Shown: positions 8,396-18,145, counted from the stretch's first letter. The stretch: DNA of 64,000 nt from Dictyobacter arantiisoli (GCF_008326305.1 NZ_BIXY01000021.1:21452-85451), one strand, 5' to 3'. Made by a program: numbers and translations. Notes: generated by a model not told the origin, from the sequence alone.

Positions 8396-8812
8396 ATGCG
8401 ATCAATGTTTCTTGGGGAATATGAGCATACCATTGATGCCAAAGGACGCCTGGCGGTCCCGGCAAAGTTCCGCGCGCAGATGCTTAAAGGCGCAGTCGTC
8501 AGTAAAGGTATGGGTACCTGTCTCTCTGTCTACACGTTAGAACATTGGGAGCAGCGCTCCAATGAACTGGTGGCTGGTATGTCAAGTGATGACCTGCGTG
8601 ATTTTGAACGCCGCATTTATCCCAGCGCCAGCGAAATTGAGTTAGATGCTCAAGGACGCATGATTATCCCCGCGAAATTACGTGCGTATGCGAATTTGAC
8701 AAGTGAAGTCACTGTTGCTGGTGTCCGCGATCATGTCGAGATCTGGGATCGTGCGACATGGCAGTCTTATCAGGAAAAATTAGACACTGAAGGTAGCAAT
8801 ATCCCGTTTTAA
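8396..8812 (+). CDS. mraZ: Transcriptional regulator MraZ
   Basis: 138 residues from the ATG at 8396, with GAGAAAG 5 nt upstream; the ATG at 8405 (MFLGEYEHT) is the other candidate. Two AbrB-like half-domains are visible: EYEHTIDAKGRLAVPAKFR near the start and SEIELDAQGRMIIPAKLR in the second half. MraZ forms a ring and represses the dcw cluster by binding repeats upstream of its own gene, and such repeats are present at 8258-8282. First gene of the dcw cluster, 43 bp before rsmH. Confidence 0.95.
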   Translation: MRSMFLGEYEHTIDAKGRLAVPAKFRAQMLKGAVVSKGMGTCLSVYTLEHWEQRSNELVAGMSSDDLRDFERRIYPSASEIELDAQGRMIIPAKLRAYANLTSEVTVAGVRDHVEIWDRATWQSYQEKLDTEGSNIPF

Positions 8813-8855
8813 AGCCTGTAGCTTGTTAAATCTCTAGAATAACTTTTTGGTGATA

Positions 8856-9869
8856 ATGGAACATACACAACATGTGTCAGTAATGATGGATGAGGTGCTG
8901 GAGTATCTTCAGCCTGTACCTGGAGGACTCTACATCGATGGGACGTTAGGTGGCGGGGGTCATACTGCGGCGATTTTAGAACGTTCGGCCCCCGATGGGA
9001 AGGTTTTGGGCATTGATACTGATCAGCTAGCCCTGGACCGCGTCGGTGCACGGCTGGTTGAGTTTGTGGAGAGTGGTCGCCTGATTCTGGCACATGGCAA
9101 TTTTTCTGATCTGGCGCAGATTGTCAAACAGACGGGATTTGGTGCAGGTCATCCGCTGCAGGGAGTTTTGCTGGATCTAGGATTTTCATCGGATCAGATG
9201 GATACACCTGAGCGTGGTTTCTCCTTTGGGGCCGATGGCCCACTGGATATGCGCCTTGATCAGTCGCTGCCGCTGACTGCCGCTGACATTGTCAATGGTG
9301 CCAGCGAGCAAGAGTTGGCAGACATCTTCTGGCGTTATGGGGATGAGTCGCGTTCGCGTCAGCTAGCACGACGTATCGTACACATGCGCACACAAAGCGA
9401 GTTTACCCATACAGCCCAACTGGCCGCACTGATGGCTGCCGGAGTGCCCCGTAAGCCGGGCGCAATCCATCCCGCGACCCGCGCCTTTCAAGCGCTACGC
9501 ATCGCGGTTAACCATGAATTAGAGAGCCTGGAGAAGGTAATGCCGCAGATTGTTGATATACTCGAGGGAGACAAAAAGCCGCTACAAGGTGAGATTGAGA
9601 ACCAGAGTGCCACAGAAACGTCAAGAGCTGGCAGAATGGTCATCATCTCATTTCATTCTCTCGAAGATCGTATTGTCAAAGAATTTACGCGGCGCGAGGC
9701 CAAAGATTGTATCTGCCCACCTCGACTTCCAGTCTGTATGTGTGGTCATAAAGCGCGTTTACATATTCTGACCAATAAGCCTGTCGTCCCGGGTGAATTG
9801 GAAATTGAGCAAAATCCTCGCGCTCGTAGCGCCAAATTGCGAGCCGCTGAAATAGCTATAAATTCGTAG
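8856..9869 (+). CDS. rsmH: 16S rRNA m4C1402 methyltransferase RsmH
   Basis: 337 residues from the ATG at 8856; a TTG and a GTG lie just upstream and the RBS is weak. RsmH methylates N4 of C1402 in 16S rRNA using S-adenosylmethionine. Visible family features: HVSVMMDEVLEYL at the start, SAM-binding IDGTLGGGGHTAAILE near 30-45, LDLGFSSDQMD, GFSFGADGPLDMR, and the C-terminal IISFHSLEDRIVKEF. Between about 225 and 260 there is a charged insert (GDKKPLQGEIENQSATE) that is longer than in most homologs. Second gene of the dcw cluster. Confidence 0.95.
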   Translation: MEHTQHVSVMMDEVLEYLQPVPGGLYIDGTLGGGGHTAAILERSAPDGKVLGIDTDQLALDRVGARLVEFVESGRLILAHGNFSDLAQIVKQTGFGAGHPLQGVLLDLGFSSDQMDTPERGFSFGADGPLDMRLDQSLPLTAADIVNGASEQELADIFWRYGDESRSRQLARRIVHMRTQSEFTHTAQLAALMAAGVPRKPGAIHPATRAFQALRIAVNHELESLEKVMPQIVDILEGDKKPLQGEIENQSATETSRAGRMVIISFHSLEDRIVKEFTRREAKDCICPPRLPVCMCGHKARLHILTNKPVVPGELEIEQNPRARSAKLRAAEIAINS

Positions 9870-9962
9870 CGTGTCACACGTAGGGGATGGAGTGCCGCAG
9901 GTTTGCCTGCCCGCCATACAGAGCCACCCGTGATGTTTCATTATCGTGAAGGAACGCAACCT

Positions 9963-10370
9963 ATGGATGACCAGATGAAGCAAATTGGAGACAACCAGCC
10001 AGGCCAGAAGTCGCCGCTGAGGCCGATGCTCGCCGTTAGACGAGGTCGGCAACTGCGCCCATTTTTCTTTCATATGGGACCAGTGGCTTTATCGATCACC
10101 AGCGTTCTGTTGATTGGCCTGATGGCAGTGCTGTATCTGGGACAGGTTGGGCAGGCAGCGGTTGCCAATCAGCAACTTCAAGATATCCGCAGCCAGCAGG
10201 CGACCTTGCAACGTGAAAACCAGGATCTAAGTCAGACGATTGCGATTGAGCGCTCCCCTGCTTATATTACCAAACAAGCTATCAGGGCGGGTCTGGTACC
10301 AGTCAATCTCAGGAACGTCAGAACGATCCAGGTCCCTGGCTTGCAGCCAGTACAGAATCCCGAGAAGTAG
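9963..10370 (+). CDS. ftsL: FtsL/DivIC-like cell-division membrane protein
   Basis: 135 residues from the ATG at 9963, preceded by GAAGGA; the open frame begins 20 codons earlier without an RBS. A basic cytoplasmic start of about 40 residues is followed by one membrane helix (about 46-66, VALSITSVLLIGLMAVLYLG), then a heptad-like coiled coil (QQLQDIRSQQATLQRENQDL) and a short tail. This is the architecture of FtsL/DivIC, which bridges FtsQ to FtsI-FtsW. The position between rsmH and ftsI is the normal ftsL place. Sequence identity in this family is always low, so the call rests on topology and position. Confidence 0.8.
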   Translation: MDDQMKQIGDNQPGQKSPLRPMLAVRRGRQLRPFFFHMGPVALSITSVLLIGLMAVLYLGQVGQAAVANQQLQDIRSQQATLQRENQDLSQTIAIERSPAYITKQAIRAGLVPVNLRNVRTIQVPGLQPVQNPEK

Positions 10371-10425
10371 CCAGCCCGATGCAGTCATGAAGATGCTGAG
10401 ACGCCTTGAATGAGGAGCTTGTCAA

Positions 10426-12195
10426 ATGAGTACAGAATTACGCCGTGCACGCAACCGACAGATGGTGATTTTTCTGTTGGTTTGTACAGGCATGGTCGTT
10501 CTGTCCAGCAGGCTCTATTACTGGCAGATTACTAACGGTCCCAGACTGGCCGCGGCCGCCAATGCGGAGCATATCCAGAATCAAACGGTCAGTGCGCCGC
10601 GCGGCTTGATCTATGATGCCAACGGAGCGTTACTGGCAACGAATGTGGTGCGTGATGACGTCTATATTGAACCATCACAACTTGTTACCGATTATCCTGA
10701 TGCGTATCAAAGCGAGCGAGACACCCTGGTACAAAAACTGCATAGCGTGCTGACAGATACTTCCTTAGGCACCTTGAAAAACGCCCTGAACTCGGCTTCA
10801 CCTACCGTGCGTATTGCCACTTCTATTACTCCTGAGCAGAGTCAGAAATTGCAGAATCTCCATTTGCCCTATACTTTTCTTGAACCGCGCACCTGGCGTA
10901 CCTATCCTGGTGGCGATCTGGCTTCCCAGATTCTAGGCTATGTGCAGGAACAGGATGGAGCCAGCAACGTAGTGCCACAGGGTATTTATGGGATCGAGAA
11001 AAAATACAATACTTTGCTGGCTGGCAAAAGCGGCAGCTTCACCGCCGAGACGGATCTTAATGGGAATCCATTAACGGTTGGTTCCAGTTCTGAGCAGGGA
11101 GTAGTGAATAGTGCGAATATTACATTGACCATTGATAGCACCATTCAATATGAAATGCAGCAGGCGCTGACGCAACGTGTCAAAGAGATGAATGCCGAAA
11201 GCGGTTCAGCTATCGTCCTGAATGTGAAAACCGGAGCGATTGTCGCTATGGCTGGTGCTCCCTCGTTTGATCCCAACAATTACGGTGTTTATGCGGCGAA
11301 CAATGGTTGTCGAAATCAACTGCAAGTTTATAGCAATCCGGTCTTATACTGCGCGTATGAGCCAGGTTCGACCATGAAAGTAGTCACCATGGCGGCAGCC
11401 CTCGATCTGCATCTCATCAAGCCAACCGATACGATTGACGATACCGGTACGCTATCCTTTGCCGATGGCACGCCAGCGGTAAGCAACTGGGAGGGCAAAG
11501 GATACGGTATCGAGACGATGACGCAGGTACTACAGCATTCGGCCAATGTGGGAGCGGCCTGGGTGGCAACACAAAAATTAGGGGCGCAACGTTTTTATCC
11601 CTATCTTGCGAACTTTGGCTTTGGTCAGGCGACGGGTGTTTTAGAGCCTGAAAGTGCGGGCCTTTATCGGTCCAATACTGATCCTGGCTGGTCACCCAGT
11701 GATCTGGCGCGGCAATCCTTTGGTCAGAGCATTCTGGTGACACCTTTACAGATGGCGGTCGCCTATCAGGCCATCGCTAATGGCGGAACGATGATGCAAC
11801 CCTATCTTGTCTCGTCGATTAACAGCAATGGGCATGCCACGACGACGCAGCCGCGGGTCAAGCGTCAGATCATCCATGCTGCCACCTCCAAAACGCTGAC
11901 GCAAATGTTAGTCAGTGTCGCGCAGTCTGAACATATCAGCGTACCCGGCTATCATGTCGCCATCAAAACAGGGACATCCACGATACAGGGATTGCCAGAT
12001 ACTAATACCGACGCCTCTGTTGCTGGTTACTTGCCCGCTTCAAATCCACAATTTGTCATACTGGTGGAATTGGATCATCCCACAGCCAGCATTTATGGAG
12101 GAAGCGCGGCGGGCCCATTATGGGCAAATATTGCGCAACAACTGATGTGGCACTATAGTATCCCTCCGGATGATCCGGCTTCATTGCGGCCGTAA
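10426..12195 (+). CDS. ftsI: Septal peptidoglycan transpeptidase FtsI (PBP2/PBP3-type)
   Basis: 589 residues; GAGGAG precedes the ATG. One N-terminal membrane helix (about 12-32), a PBP dimerisation domain (SAPRGLIYDANGALLATN) and a transpeptidase domain with all three active-site motifs: S315-TMK in EPGSTMK, S372-AN in HSANVG, and KTG in IKTGTSTI. It cross-links septal peptidoglycan and is the target of beta-lactams. No PASTA repeats at the C-terminus. It is followed by a small unknown gene in place of the usual murE/murF/mraY. Confidence 0.95.
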   Translation: MSTELRRARNRQMVIFLLVCTGMVVLSSRLYYWQITNGPRLAAAANAEHIQNQTVSAPRGLIYDANGALLATNVVRDDVYIEPSQLVTDYPDAYQSERDTLVQKLHSVLTDTSLGTLKNALNSASPTVRIATSITPEQSQKLQNLHLPYTFLEPRTWRTYPGGDLASQILGYVQEQDGASNVVPQGIYGIEKKYNTLLAGKSGSFTAETDLNGNPLTVGSSSEQGVVNSANITLTIDSTIQYEMQQALTQRVKEMNAESGSAIVLNVKTGAIVAMAGAPSFDPNNYGVYAANNGCRNQLQVYSNPVLYCAYEPGSTMKVVTMAAALDLHLIKPTDTIDDTGTLSFADGTPAVSNWEGKGYGIETMTQVLQHSANVGAAWVATQKLGAQRFYPYLANFGFGQATGVLEPESAGLYRSNTDPGWSPSDLARQSFGQSILVTPLQMAVAYQAIANGGTMMQPYLVSSINSNGHATTTQPRVKRQIIHAATSKTLTQMLVSVAQSEHISVPGYHVAIKTGTSTIQGLPDTNTDASVAGYLPASNPQFVILVELDHPTASIYGGSAAGPLWANIAQQLMWHYSIPPDDPASLRP

Positions 12196-12292
12196 GGATT
12201 GTCAGGCTGAAAAATATTTGATGAGTTGTATAACAGTAGTAAAAGTATACGTATCGCTGTGAACAGACGATGTTGTGTTGAGAAGGTGTGAA

Positions 12293-12607
12293 ATGAACGA
12301 AAACGAGAAGAGTCCACAGCAAAACCCAAATGTACCATCCTTTCATACGGATGAATTGAGTGCCGCCTGGCAGGAATTATTAGGTTGGCGTGCCTCTAAG
12401 GTCATGCCAGAAGGTACCAATAGCGAAGATATGGGTATTCCAACGCTCGAAAGTGACCCCTGGAGTACGTTAATACAAGCGAAGGGCGTTGAGATTGTTG
12501 ATCTAGACAAAACACACTTGCATCTTAGCGCGCAAGAAGTAGAGCAGATGCTCCGTTTAATGCAAGAGCAATCTACCCAGCAAGGTGACGAGGGTTTATC
12601 GTCATAG
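12293..12607 (+). CDS. Small acidic protein of unknown function in the dcw cluster
   Basis: 104 residues from the ATG at 12293 with AGAAGG 6 nt upstream. No membrane segment, no cysteine and no motif I recognise. It starts with a polar disordered stretch (NENEKSPQQNPNVPS), has a Trp-rich middle (AAWQELLGW, DPWSTLIQ) and a helical end (SAQEVEQMLRLMQEQ). It is transcribed with ftsI and ftsW and sits where mraY, murE, murF or murD would normally be. A division-related function is only an inference from the position. Confidence 0.7.
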   Translation: MNENEKSPQQNPNVPSFHTDELSAAWQELLGWRASKVMPEGTNSEDMGIPTLESDPWSTLIQAKGVEIVDLDKTHLHLSAQEVEQMLRLMQEQSTQQGDEGLSS

Positions 12608-12711
12608 TAGTGCTAATCAATCTAGGAACCTTACTGAAGTGTAGTGTACTAGAAAATTCGTTCTATGTCAAGGCTGGCGCCATCATGGATGAGAAATAGA
12701 GAAAAAGCTTC

Positions 12712-14439
12712 ATGCCACAAAACAAGCTCAATCGAAGAAAGAAAGCGAACGAGAAACAGCGAGAAGGTGGGCAGCGCAGAGATTATGCGCCACGCACCTT
12801 CCGTTCTCCTGTGCTTGATGCGAAGGTGGATGAGAAGCGTGGACGGCCCAAACAGGTGAGCCAACATACACTGGCTGTTCGACGCGACAATGCCGCAGGT
12901 CAGCGATTGAGGCAGATCAGCTATGCAGCAGAGGAGAAGCTGGATGAGCGTAAGCACCATAAGCGCTTGCCCCTGATGCCGCGTAAGCCATTGGTTGGCA
13001 GGCCGAGCAAGCCGCTGCTGGTGACGCCGCAGCAAGCTTCGCGGCTAGACCCTGAGCGTCAGACGGCCGCAGAGGCGCTTGAGACGCCACTGACAGTACC
13101 TATGGAGCCAATTGTCTTGAGAGAGCCAGTAGATGTCACTGCCAGCGTGCAGGGACCGTCTGGACGTACCGTGATCCCAAGGCGCACGGCAGATTTGCGG
13201 CAAGCACCTAAACGACCGAGCGTGCCTCTGGAAGTGATGAGTAAGGAGGAACAGGAAAAGCTGAGCGAGTTAGAGATGTTCTTGCCACGTATCGCTCATA
13301 AGCCTGATCCTATCCTGTTGATGGTTGTGCTTAGCCTGCTCTGTATTGGACTGGTGATGGTCTATAGTGCCAGCTCGTTTGTCGCGGCCCAGTACTATGG
13401 GGATGCTTCGTATTTCTTTCAGAAGCAACTGCTGGGAGCCGTCCTGGGTGTGGCTGTCATGCTGGTGACGATGCGGGTAGATTACCGCATCTGGCGGCGT
13501 TTCTCTTTGTTGGGATTGGCGATTGGATTACCTTTGCTGGCGGCTGTCCTCTTTATTGGCAGTAGTGCCTATGGAGCATCGCGCTGGCTGGTCCTTGGGT
13601 CCTTTTTCTCATTTCAGCCCAGCGAGTTGATTAAACTGGTGCTTGCCCTGTATATTGCGGACTGGTTAGCACGTAAGGGCAATCAAGTGGGAACCTTTCT
13701 CTATGGCCTGGCTCCCTTTGTTCTGCTGGTTGGTCTGGTGCTTGGCCTGGTGCTCCTGCAAAAAGATATGGGAACCGCCAGTGTGATTGCTATTTTGACG
13801 ACGACAATGTTTTTTACGGCTGGAGCCAATATCTTGCAACTCTTACCTGCCCTGGGAGCTGGTTTTTTAATCTTTTTGTCCCAGGCATTTAGAGGATATC
13901 GCTATTACCGTTTGATTGGCTTCCTTGATCCGTTTAAGTATACGACCGATATTAATCTACAACTCTATCAGTCATTATTGGCCCTGGGCTCGGGTGGCTG
14001 GTTTGGGGTAGCGCTGGGAGCGAGTCGACAGAAGACGGGCTATCTGCCTCTTCCCTATATTGACTCGATTTTTGCTATTATCGGTGAGGAATTGGGCTAT
14101 GTCGGGTGTATGGTGGTCGTGTTATTGTTTATGCTACTGGCGTTTCGTGGCTTTCGTCTGGCCCGACGCACGCAGGATGTCTACGGAGCCCTGCTGGCGA
14201 CAGGTATTACAACCTGGATTGTGGTACAGGCCATGATCAATATCGGGGCGACAACTGGTACGATTCCATATACCGGTGTGCCATTACCATTTATTAGTTT
14301 TGGCGGCACCTCGTTGGTGATTACGTTGGCAGGGATTGGTGTATTGTTAAATATCTCTCGCTATATTCAAGAGCCCGAGGAACCTGTATTCTCGCGGCGT
14401 ACTATCGCAAAAAGGTTAAAAAGGAAAGTTGCGGAGTAA
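12712..14439 (+). CDS. ftsW: Septal peptidoglycan polymerase FtsW (SEDS family), long N-terminal extension
   Basis: 575 residues. Residues 1-195 are hydrophilic and very basic (RRKKANEKQREGG, KHHKRLPLMPRKP) and are not part of the usual SEDS protein. From about 200 there are about ten membrane helices, starting LMVVLSLLCIGLVMVYSASS, with the SEDS signatures GSSAYGASRW, FQPSELIKL and the C-terminal TTGTIPYTGVPLPFISFGGTS. FtsW polymerises septal glycan from lipid II together with FtsI. The ATG at 12712 has a weak RBS; a later start near residue 190 would leave a core of normal length, but the extension keeps coding character and fills an otherwise 500-bp gap. Confidence 0.92.
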   Translation: MPQNKLNRRKKANEKQREGGQRRDYAPRTFRSPVLDAKVDEKRGRPKQVSQHTLAVRRDNAAGQRLRQISYAAEEKLDERKHHKRLPLMPRKPLVGRPSKPLLVTPQQASRLDPERQTAAEALETPLTVPMEPIVLREPVDVTASVQGPSGRTVIPRRTADLRQAPKRPSVPLEVMSKEEQEKLSELEMFLPRIAHKPDPILLMVVLSLLCIGLVMVYSASSFVAAQYYGDASYFFQKQLLGAVLGVAVMLVTMRVDYRIWRRFSLLGLAIGLPLLAAVLFIGSSAYGASRWLVLGSFFSFQPSELIKLVLALYIADWLARKGNQVGTFLYGLAPFVLLVGLVLGLVLLQKDMGTASVIAILTTTMFFTAGANILQLLPALGAGFLIFLSQAFRGYRYYRLIGFLDPFKYTTDINLQLYQSLLALGSGGWFGVALGASRQKTGYLPLPYIDSIFAIIGEELGYVGCMVVVLLFMLLAFRGFRLARRTQDVYGALLATGITTWIVVQAMINIGATTGTIPYTGVPLPFISFGGTSLVITLAGIGVLLNISRYIQEPEEPVFSRRTIAKRLKRKVAE

Positions 14440-14485
14440 CGGGGTACACAGATGTGCAGTCGTTGCTCTTCACGGAACAATAGCT

Positions 14486-15643
14486 ATGCGAATTCTTATT
14501 TCTGGTGGTGGTACGGGAGGCCATATCTATCCGGCTCTCGCGGTCGCTACACATTTACGAAATACATATAATGCTGATATTCTCTATCTTGGCAGTGATG
14601 ATGGCCTGGAGCAGCAACTGGTGCCCGCAGCGGGCTTCCGGATGGCAACTATTAAAGCAGGTAAGCTCCAGCGCTATGTCTCTGTGAAGACCTTAAAGGG
14701 GATTGCCCGCGTGCCCGTGGGTATGGCGCAAGCCATTGGTATCGTACGCGATTTTCATCCTGCGGTCTCATTTACCAGTGGGGGATATGTCGCGGTACCA
14801 GCTGGTCTGGCAGCTCGCTTAAATGGCGTACCACTGCTACTGCACCAGCAGGATGTCCCGCCCAATCTGTCGAATAAATTGATTGCGCCGCTGGCAACCC
14901 GCATTTCGATTGCCTTTGCCGCTTCGCAGCACTACTTCCCGGCTCAGAAAACCCTGTTACTGGGAAATCCCATTCGGCAGGAGATTCTGGATATTCGCTC
15001 GACCAGCGTGGCCGAGGCTCGCACCCGTCTGGGTTTTGCGCCTGATCTGCCATTGATCCTGGTCACTGGTGGCAGTCAGGGAGCGCGACATTTAAACCAG
15101 GTCGTGGCGCATGCATTACCTGAACTCCTGAAGACGTGTCAGGTGTTTCAGATTAGTGGACAGAAGCTGTTTGAAGAGACACGCCAGCTGGCGGAGAGTA
15201 CGACGCAAGCTTTGGATGAGACGGCAAAGCAGCGCTATCGCCTGGTTCCTTATCTTTCAGATGAGATGCCGCTGGCGTTACAGGCGGCTGAGCTGGTGGT
15301 CTGTCGCGCCGGAGCTGCGACGCTGAGCGAACTGGCTGTATTAGGAAAACCCAGTCTGTTAGTACCTTTGCCACCTGCACTTGGTAGCTCACCACAGGAG
15401 CGCAATGCTGAAACCTTTCGTCAGGCTCAAGCGGCTCAGGTGGTGCTCAACGACACTTTGAGTCCAGAGGTGTTAAGCGAGCGTGTACAACACATTATAA
15501 ACTCAGCTAGCTTGCTTGAAATGACGAACGCGTTGCAAGGTTTTGCCAGACCAACGGCAACGCACGATATTGCTGAGGCGGTGGTACGGATGGCAAATGA
15601 TGCTGCGGCAACAGCATCCACACACAAGGGGATAAACGTTTGA
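14486..15643 (+). CDS. murG: UDP-GlcNAc:lipid I N-acetylglucosaminyltransferase MurG
   Basis: 385 residues from the ATG at 14486, where the family start MRILISGGGTGGHIYPAL begins; the longer frame overlaps ftsW. MurG makes lipid II on the inner face of the membrane. Seen: the N-terminal G-loop GGGTGGH, SFTSGGYVAVPAGLAA, the second G-loop VTGGSQGARHLN and the donor-binding RAGAATLSELAVLGKPSLLVP region. It is 46 bp after ftsW and overlaps murC by one base (TGATG), which points to translational coupling. Confidence 0.95.
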   Translation: MRILISGGGTGGHIYPALAVATHLRNTYNADILYLGSDDGLEQQLVPAAGFRMATIKAGKLQRYVSVKTLKGIARVPVGMAQAIGIVRDFHPAVSFTSGGYVAVPAGLAARLNGVPLLLHQQDVPPNLSNKLIAPLATRISIAFAASQHYFPAQKTLLLGNPIRQEILDIRSTSVAEARTRLGFAPDLPLILVTGGSQGARHLNQVVAHALPELLKTCQVFQISGQKLFEETRQLAESTTQALDETAKQRYRLVPYLSDEMPLALQAAELVVCRAGAATLSELAVLGKPSLLVPLPPALGSSPQERNAETFRQAQAAQVVLNDTLSPEVLSERVQHIINSASLLEMTNALQGFARPTATHDIAEAVVRMANDAAATASTHKGINV

Positions 15644-17136
15644 TGAAGTCACGCTTGCATTTTATGGGCATTGGAGGCCAGGGCATTTCTTCCGTGGCGC
15701 AGATGGCACATGCCTCAGGCGCTATTGTGACGGGATGTGATCAGCGCGCATCGGCTACGGTACGCGCTTTACGCGAAGCAGGGATTGCGATTGAGATCGG
15801 CCATAGTAGCGAGCATCTCAAAGACATAGACACGCTGGTTATCAGTCCTGCTGTACCTGCTCTGGACCCTCATAATCCCGAACTGCTGGCTGCTCAGGAG
15901 CGTGGCTTGCGCGTTGTCACCTGGCAGGAAATACTGGGCGGATTGATGCAGGATAAATGCGTCCTTTCCGTGAGTGGGGTACATGGCAAAGGGACGACGA
16001 CCGCGATGCTCTCGCTGATGCTGGTGGATGCCGGTCTGGACCCGACCTGTGAGATTGGTGCGGTTGTTCCTCGTTTTGGCGCGAACTATCGCGTGGGCCA
16101 GAGTGCCTACTTTGTCAACGAGGCCGATGAATTCAATCATAATTTCTGGCACTATCATCCACGTTTAGTCATTGTCACCTCAATTGAGTTTGAGCATCCA
16201 GAGTTCTTTGCGGATTACGAAGCGTTCCTGTATGCCTTCGAGCATTTCATTCGCGGCATGGATCTGGATGGCGACTGGCCGTTGCCTGCCACGGTCATCC
16301 TGAATGCTGACAGCCCTGGCTGTTGGGACTTGCGTGCCCGCCTGCACGATTGGCCGGGACGTATTGTTACCTACTCGCTGGGCGGTGAGATGGCGCAGCA
16401 GCATGAGCCAGCCACCTTTGAGGCTTTTGATGTCGTATTGGATGGCCAGACGAGTTTCCGCGTACGCACGCGTGCTGGAAGTGTCTTCCCGGAAGACCTG
16501 GTTGTGCGTTTGTCCTTGCCGGGTGGCTATAACATTGAGAACGCGCTGGCCGCGCTATCCGCCGCTCATTTATTGGGCGTGGATGCGACGACGATAGCCA
16601 ACGCGCTCGCCAGCTTTACCGGTACCAGACGGCGTTTTGAGATTCGCCATCAAGGACCCTTGCGTCTACCTGAGCAGGTAGTGGATGTGACTCTGGTTGA
16701 TGACTATGCCCATCATCCAACCGCGATTGCGGCCACTCTGGAGGCCACACGCCGTCGCTATCCCGGCCAGCGCATTGTGGCGGTCTATCAGCCACATATG
16801 TACAGTCGCACCAAAACATTCTTAGCACAATTCCTCCGCTCATTTGATGCCGCGGATGTGGCAATCATTGCGGATATCTATCCAGCGCGTGAACGGGATA
16901 CCGGTTTGATTCATGCGCAGGCGGTGGTGGATGGACTGGCTCTGCAACCCCATTTTGCTGCGGGGACAGGACAGGTGTTACACGGTGGCAGTGTAAGTGA
17001 GACAACCGGATTGGTAGCCAGAACCTTGCGTTCTGGCGATATCGCCATTGTCATGGGGGCTGGCGATATCTATGTTGTTACAGAAACATTACTGAATAAT
17101 GCACAACAGGCCCAGGGGAACAATCATGACATTTGA
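15643..17136 (+). CDS. murC: UDP-N-acetylmuramate--L-alanine ligase MurC
   Basis: 497 residues from the ATG at 15643. MurC adds L-Ala to UDP-MurNAc with ATP in the cytoplasm. The Rossmann start HFMGIGGQGISSVAQMA, ATP loop SGVHGKGTTTAM, the central NEADEFNHNFW, the GTRRRFE motif and the C-terminal VDDYAHHPTAI and QPHMYSRTK are all MurC signatures. The ATP loop is odd: a Gly follows the Lys (HGKGTTT) where most MurC have Thr, as in FolC-type loops. Overlaps murB by 11 bp. Confidence 0.93.
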   Translation: MKSRLHFMGIGGQGISSVAQMAHASGAIVTGCDQRASATVRALREAGIAIEIGHSSEHLKDIDTLVISPAVPALDPHNPELLAAQERGLRVVTWQEILGGLMQDKCVLSVSGVHGKGTTTAMLSLMLVDAGLDPTCEIGAVVPRFGANYRVGQSAYFVNEADEFNHNFWHYHPRLVIVTSIEFEHPEFFADYEAFLYAFEHFIRGMDLDGDWPLPATVILNADSPGCWDLRARLHDWPGRIVTYSLGGEMAQQHEPATFEAFDVVLDGQTSFRVRTRAGSVFPEDLVVRLSLPGGYNIENALAALSAAHLLGVDATTIANALASFTGTRRRFEIRHQGPLRLPEQVVDVTLVDDYAHHPTAIAATLEATRRRYPGQRIVAVYQPHMYSRTKTFLAQFLRSFDAADVAIIADIYPARERDTGLIHAQAVVDGLALQPHFAAGTGQVLHGGSVSETTGLVARTLRSGDIAIVMGAGDIYVVTETLLNNAQQAQGNNHDI

Positions 17137-18145
17137 TGCTGAGATTGCTTATAACGAACTGCTTGCTCATTTTGGTCGTCACGTACGCCGCGATGAGCCA
17201 TTAGCCCGTCATTGCACCTTCGGGGTTGGTGGCCCCGCTGATGTATGGGTCTCAGTTGATACGCCAGAGGACCTCGTTGGCCTGGTGACAATTTGCGCGG
17301 AACAACGCTGGCCATTGCTGATTACAGGCAATGGAACCAATGTCCTCTATGCGGATGCAGGGGTGCGTGGCGTGGTTGCACGTGTCGCGCTGAACGCTTT
17401 TACGATTGAGGATAGAGGAGATGGCACCGCCTTCCTGACAGTTGGCGCTGGTATCAGTTGGCCGCGCATTATCAACGAAATCGCTCCCAAAGGATGGGGA
17501 GGATTGGAGTTTGGCCCTGGTATTCCAGGGACGTTGGGTGGTGGTGTGGTGAGCAACGCTGGTGTGCATGGACATGATCTGGGACAGGTACTGGAATGGG
17601 TTGAGATTGTCGATGCCCGTCAGTCTGAGGAGCGCCCTGTAGCACCCACGGTGGTGCGCTATCAACATAGCGAGCTAGACCTGAGCTATCGCCATAGCCG
17701 TTTCCGTTCGCAACGGCGCGTCCAGTTTGATGAGGAGGGCAATCCTGTTGCCGCTCCACGGCAACTGATCGAGCCAGCGGAGATCGTCATGCAACTGGGT
17801 ATTCGTCTGACACAAGGCGATCCACAGCAGTTACGTGCCGAGATCGATGAGCACAAGCAATATCGGAAACGTACACAACCACCGCAGCAGAGCGCGGGTT
17901 CCATTTTCAAAAATCCGGCAGGTGATTATGCCGGGCGGCTCATCGAGGCGGTAGGATTAAAGGGACAGATCCAGGGGGGGGCACAAATTTCGGAGCGTCA
18001 TGCCAACTTTATCGTCAATGTAGGTGGAGCACGTGCAGACGATGTCGCAGCTCTGATGAGAGAAGCGCATCAGCGTGTCTATGACCGTTTTGGCATCGAT
18101 CTAGAGTTGGAGGTCGAGCTGCGCGGGGAGTGGAAGGTATCATGA
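17126..18145 (+). CDS. murB: UDP-N-acetylenolpyruvoylglucosamine reductase MurB
   Basis: 339 residues from the ATG at 17126 with AGGGGAA upstream, overlapping murC. MurB is an FAD enzyme that reduces the enolpyruvyl group to make UDP-MurNAc with NADPH. Visible: FAD-binding TFGVGGPADVW and GNGTNVLYAD, GIPGTLGGGVVSNAGVHG, the catalytic Ser region SAGSIFKNP, QISERHANFIVN and the terminal Glu in LEVELRGEW. A charged insert (RPVAPTVVR, EEGNPVAAPRQ) sits between the FAD and substrate domains. Confidence 0.95.
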   Translation: MTFDAEIAYNELLAHFGRHVRRDEPLARHCTFGVGGPADVWVSVDTPEDLVGLVTICAEQRWPLLITGNGTNVLYADAGVRGVVARVALNAFTIEDRGDGTAFLTVGAGISWPRIINEIAPKGWGGLEFGPGIPGTLGGGVVSNAGVHGHDLGQVLEWVEIVDARQSEERPVAPTVVRYQHSELDLSYRHSRFRSQRRVQFDEEGNPVAAPRQLIEPAEIVMQLGIRLTQGDPQQLRAEIDEHKQYRKRTQPPQQSAGSIFKNPAGDYAGRLIEAVGLKGQIQGGAQISERHANFIVNVGGARADDVAALMREAHQRVYDRFGIDLELEVELRGEWKVS

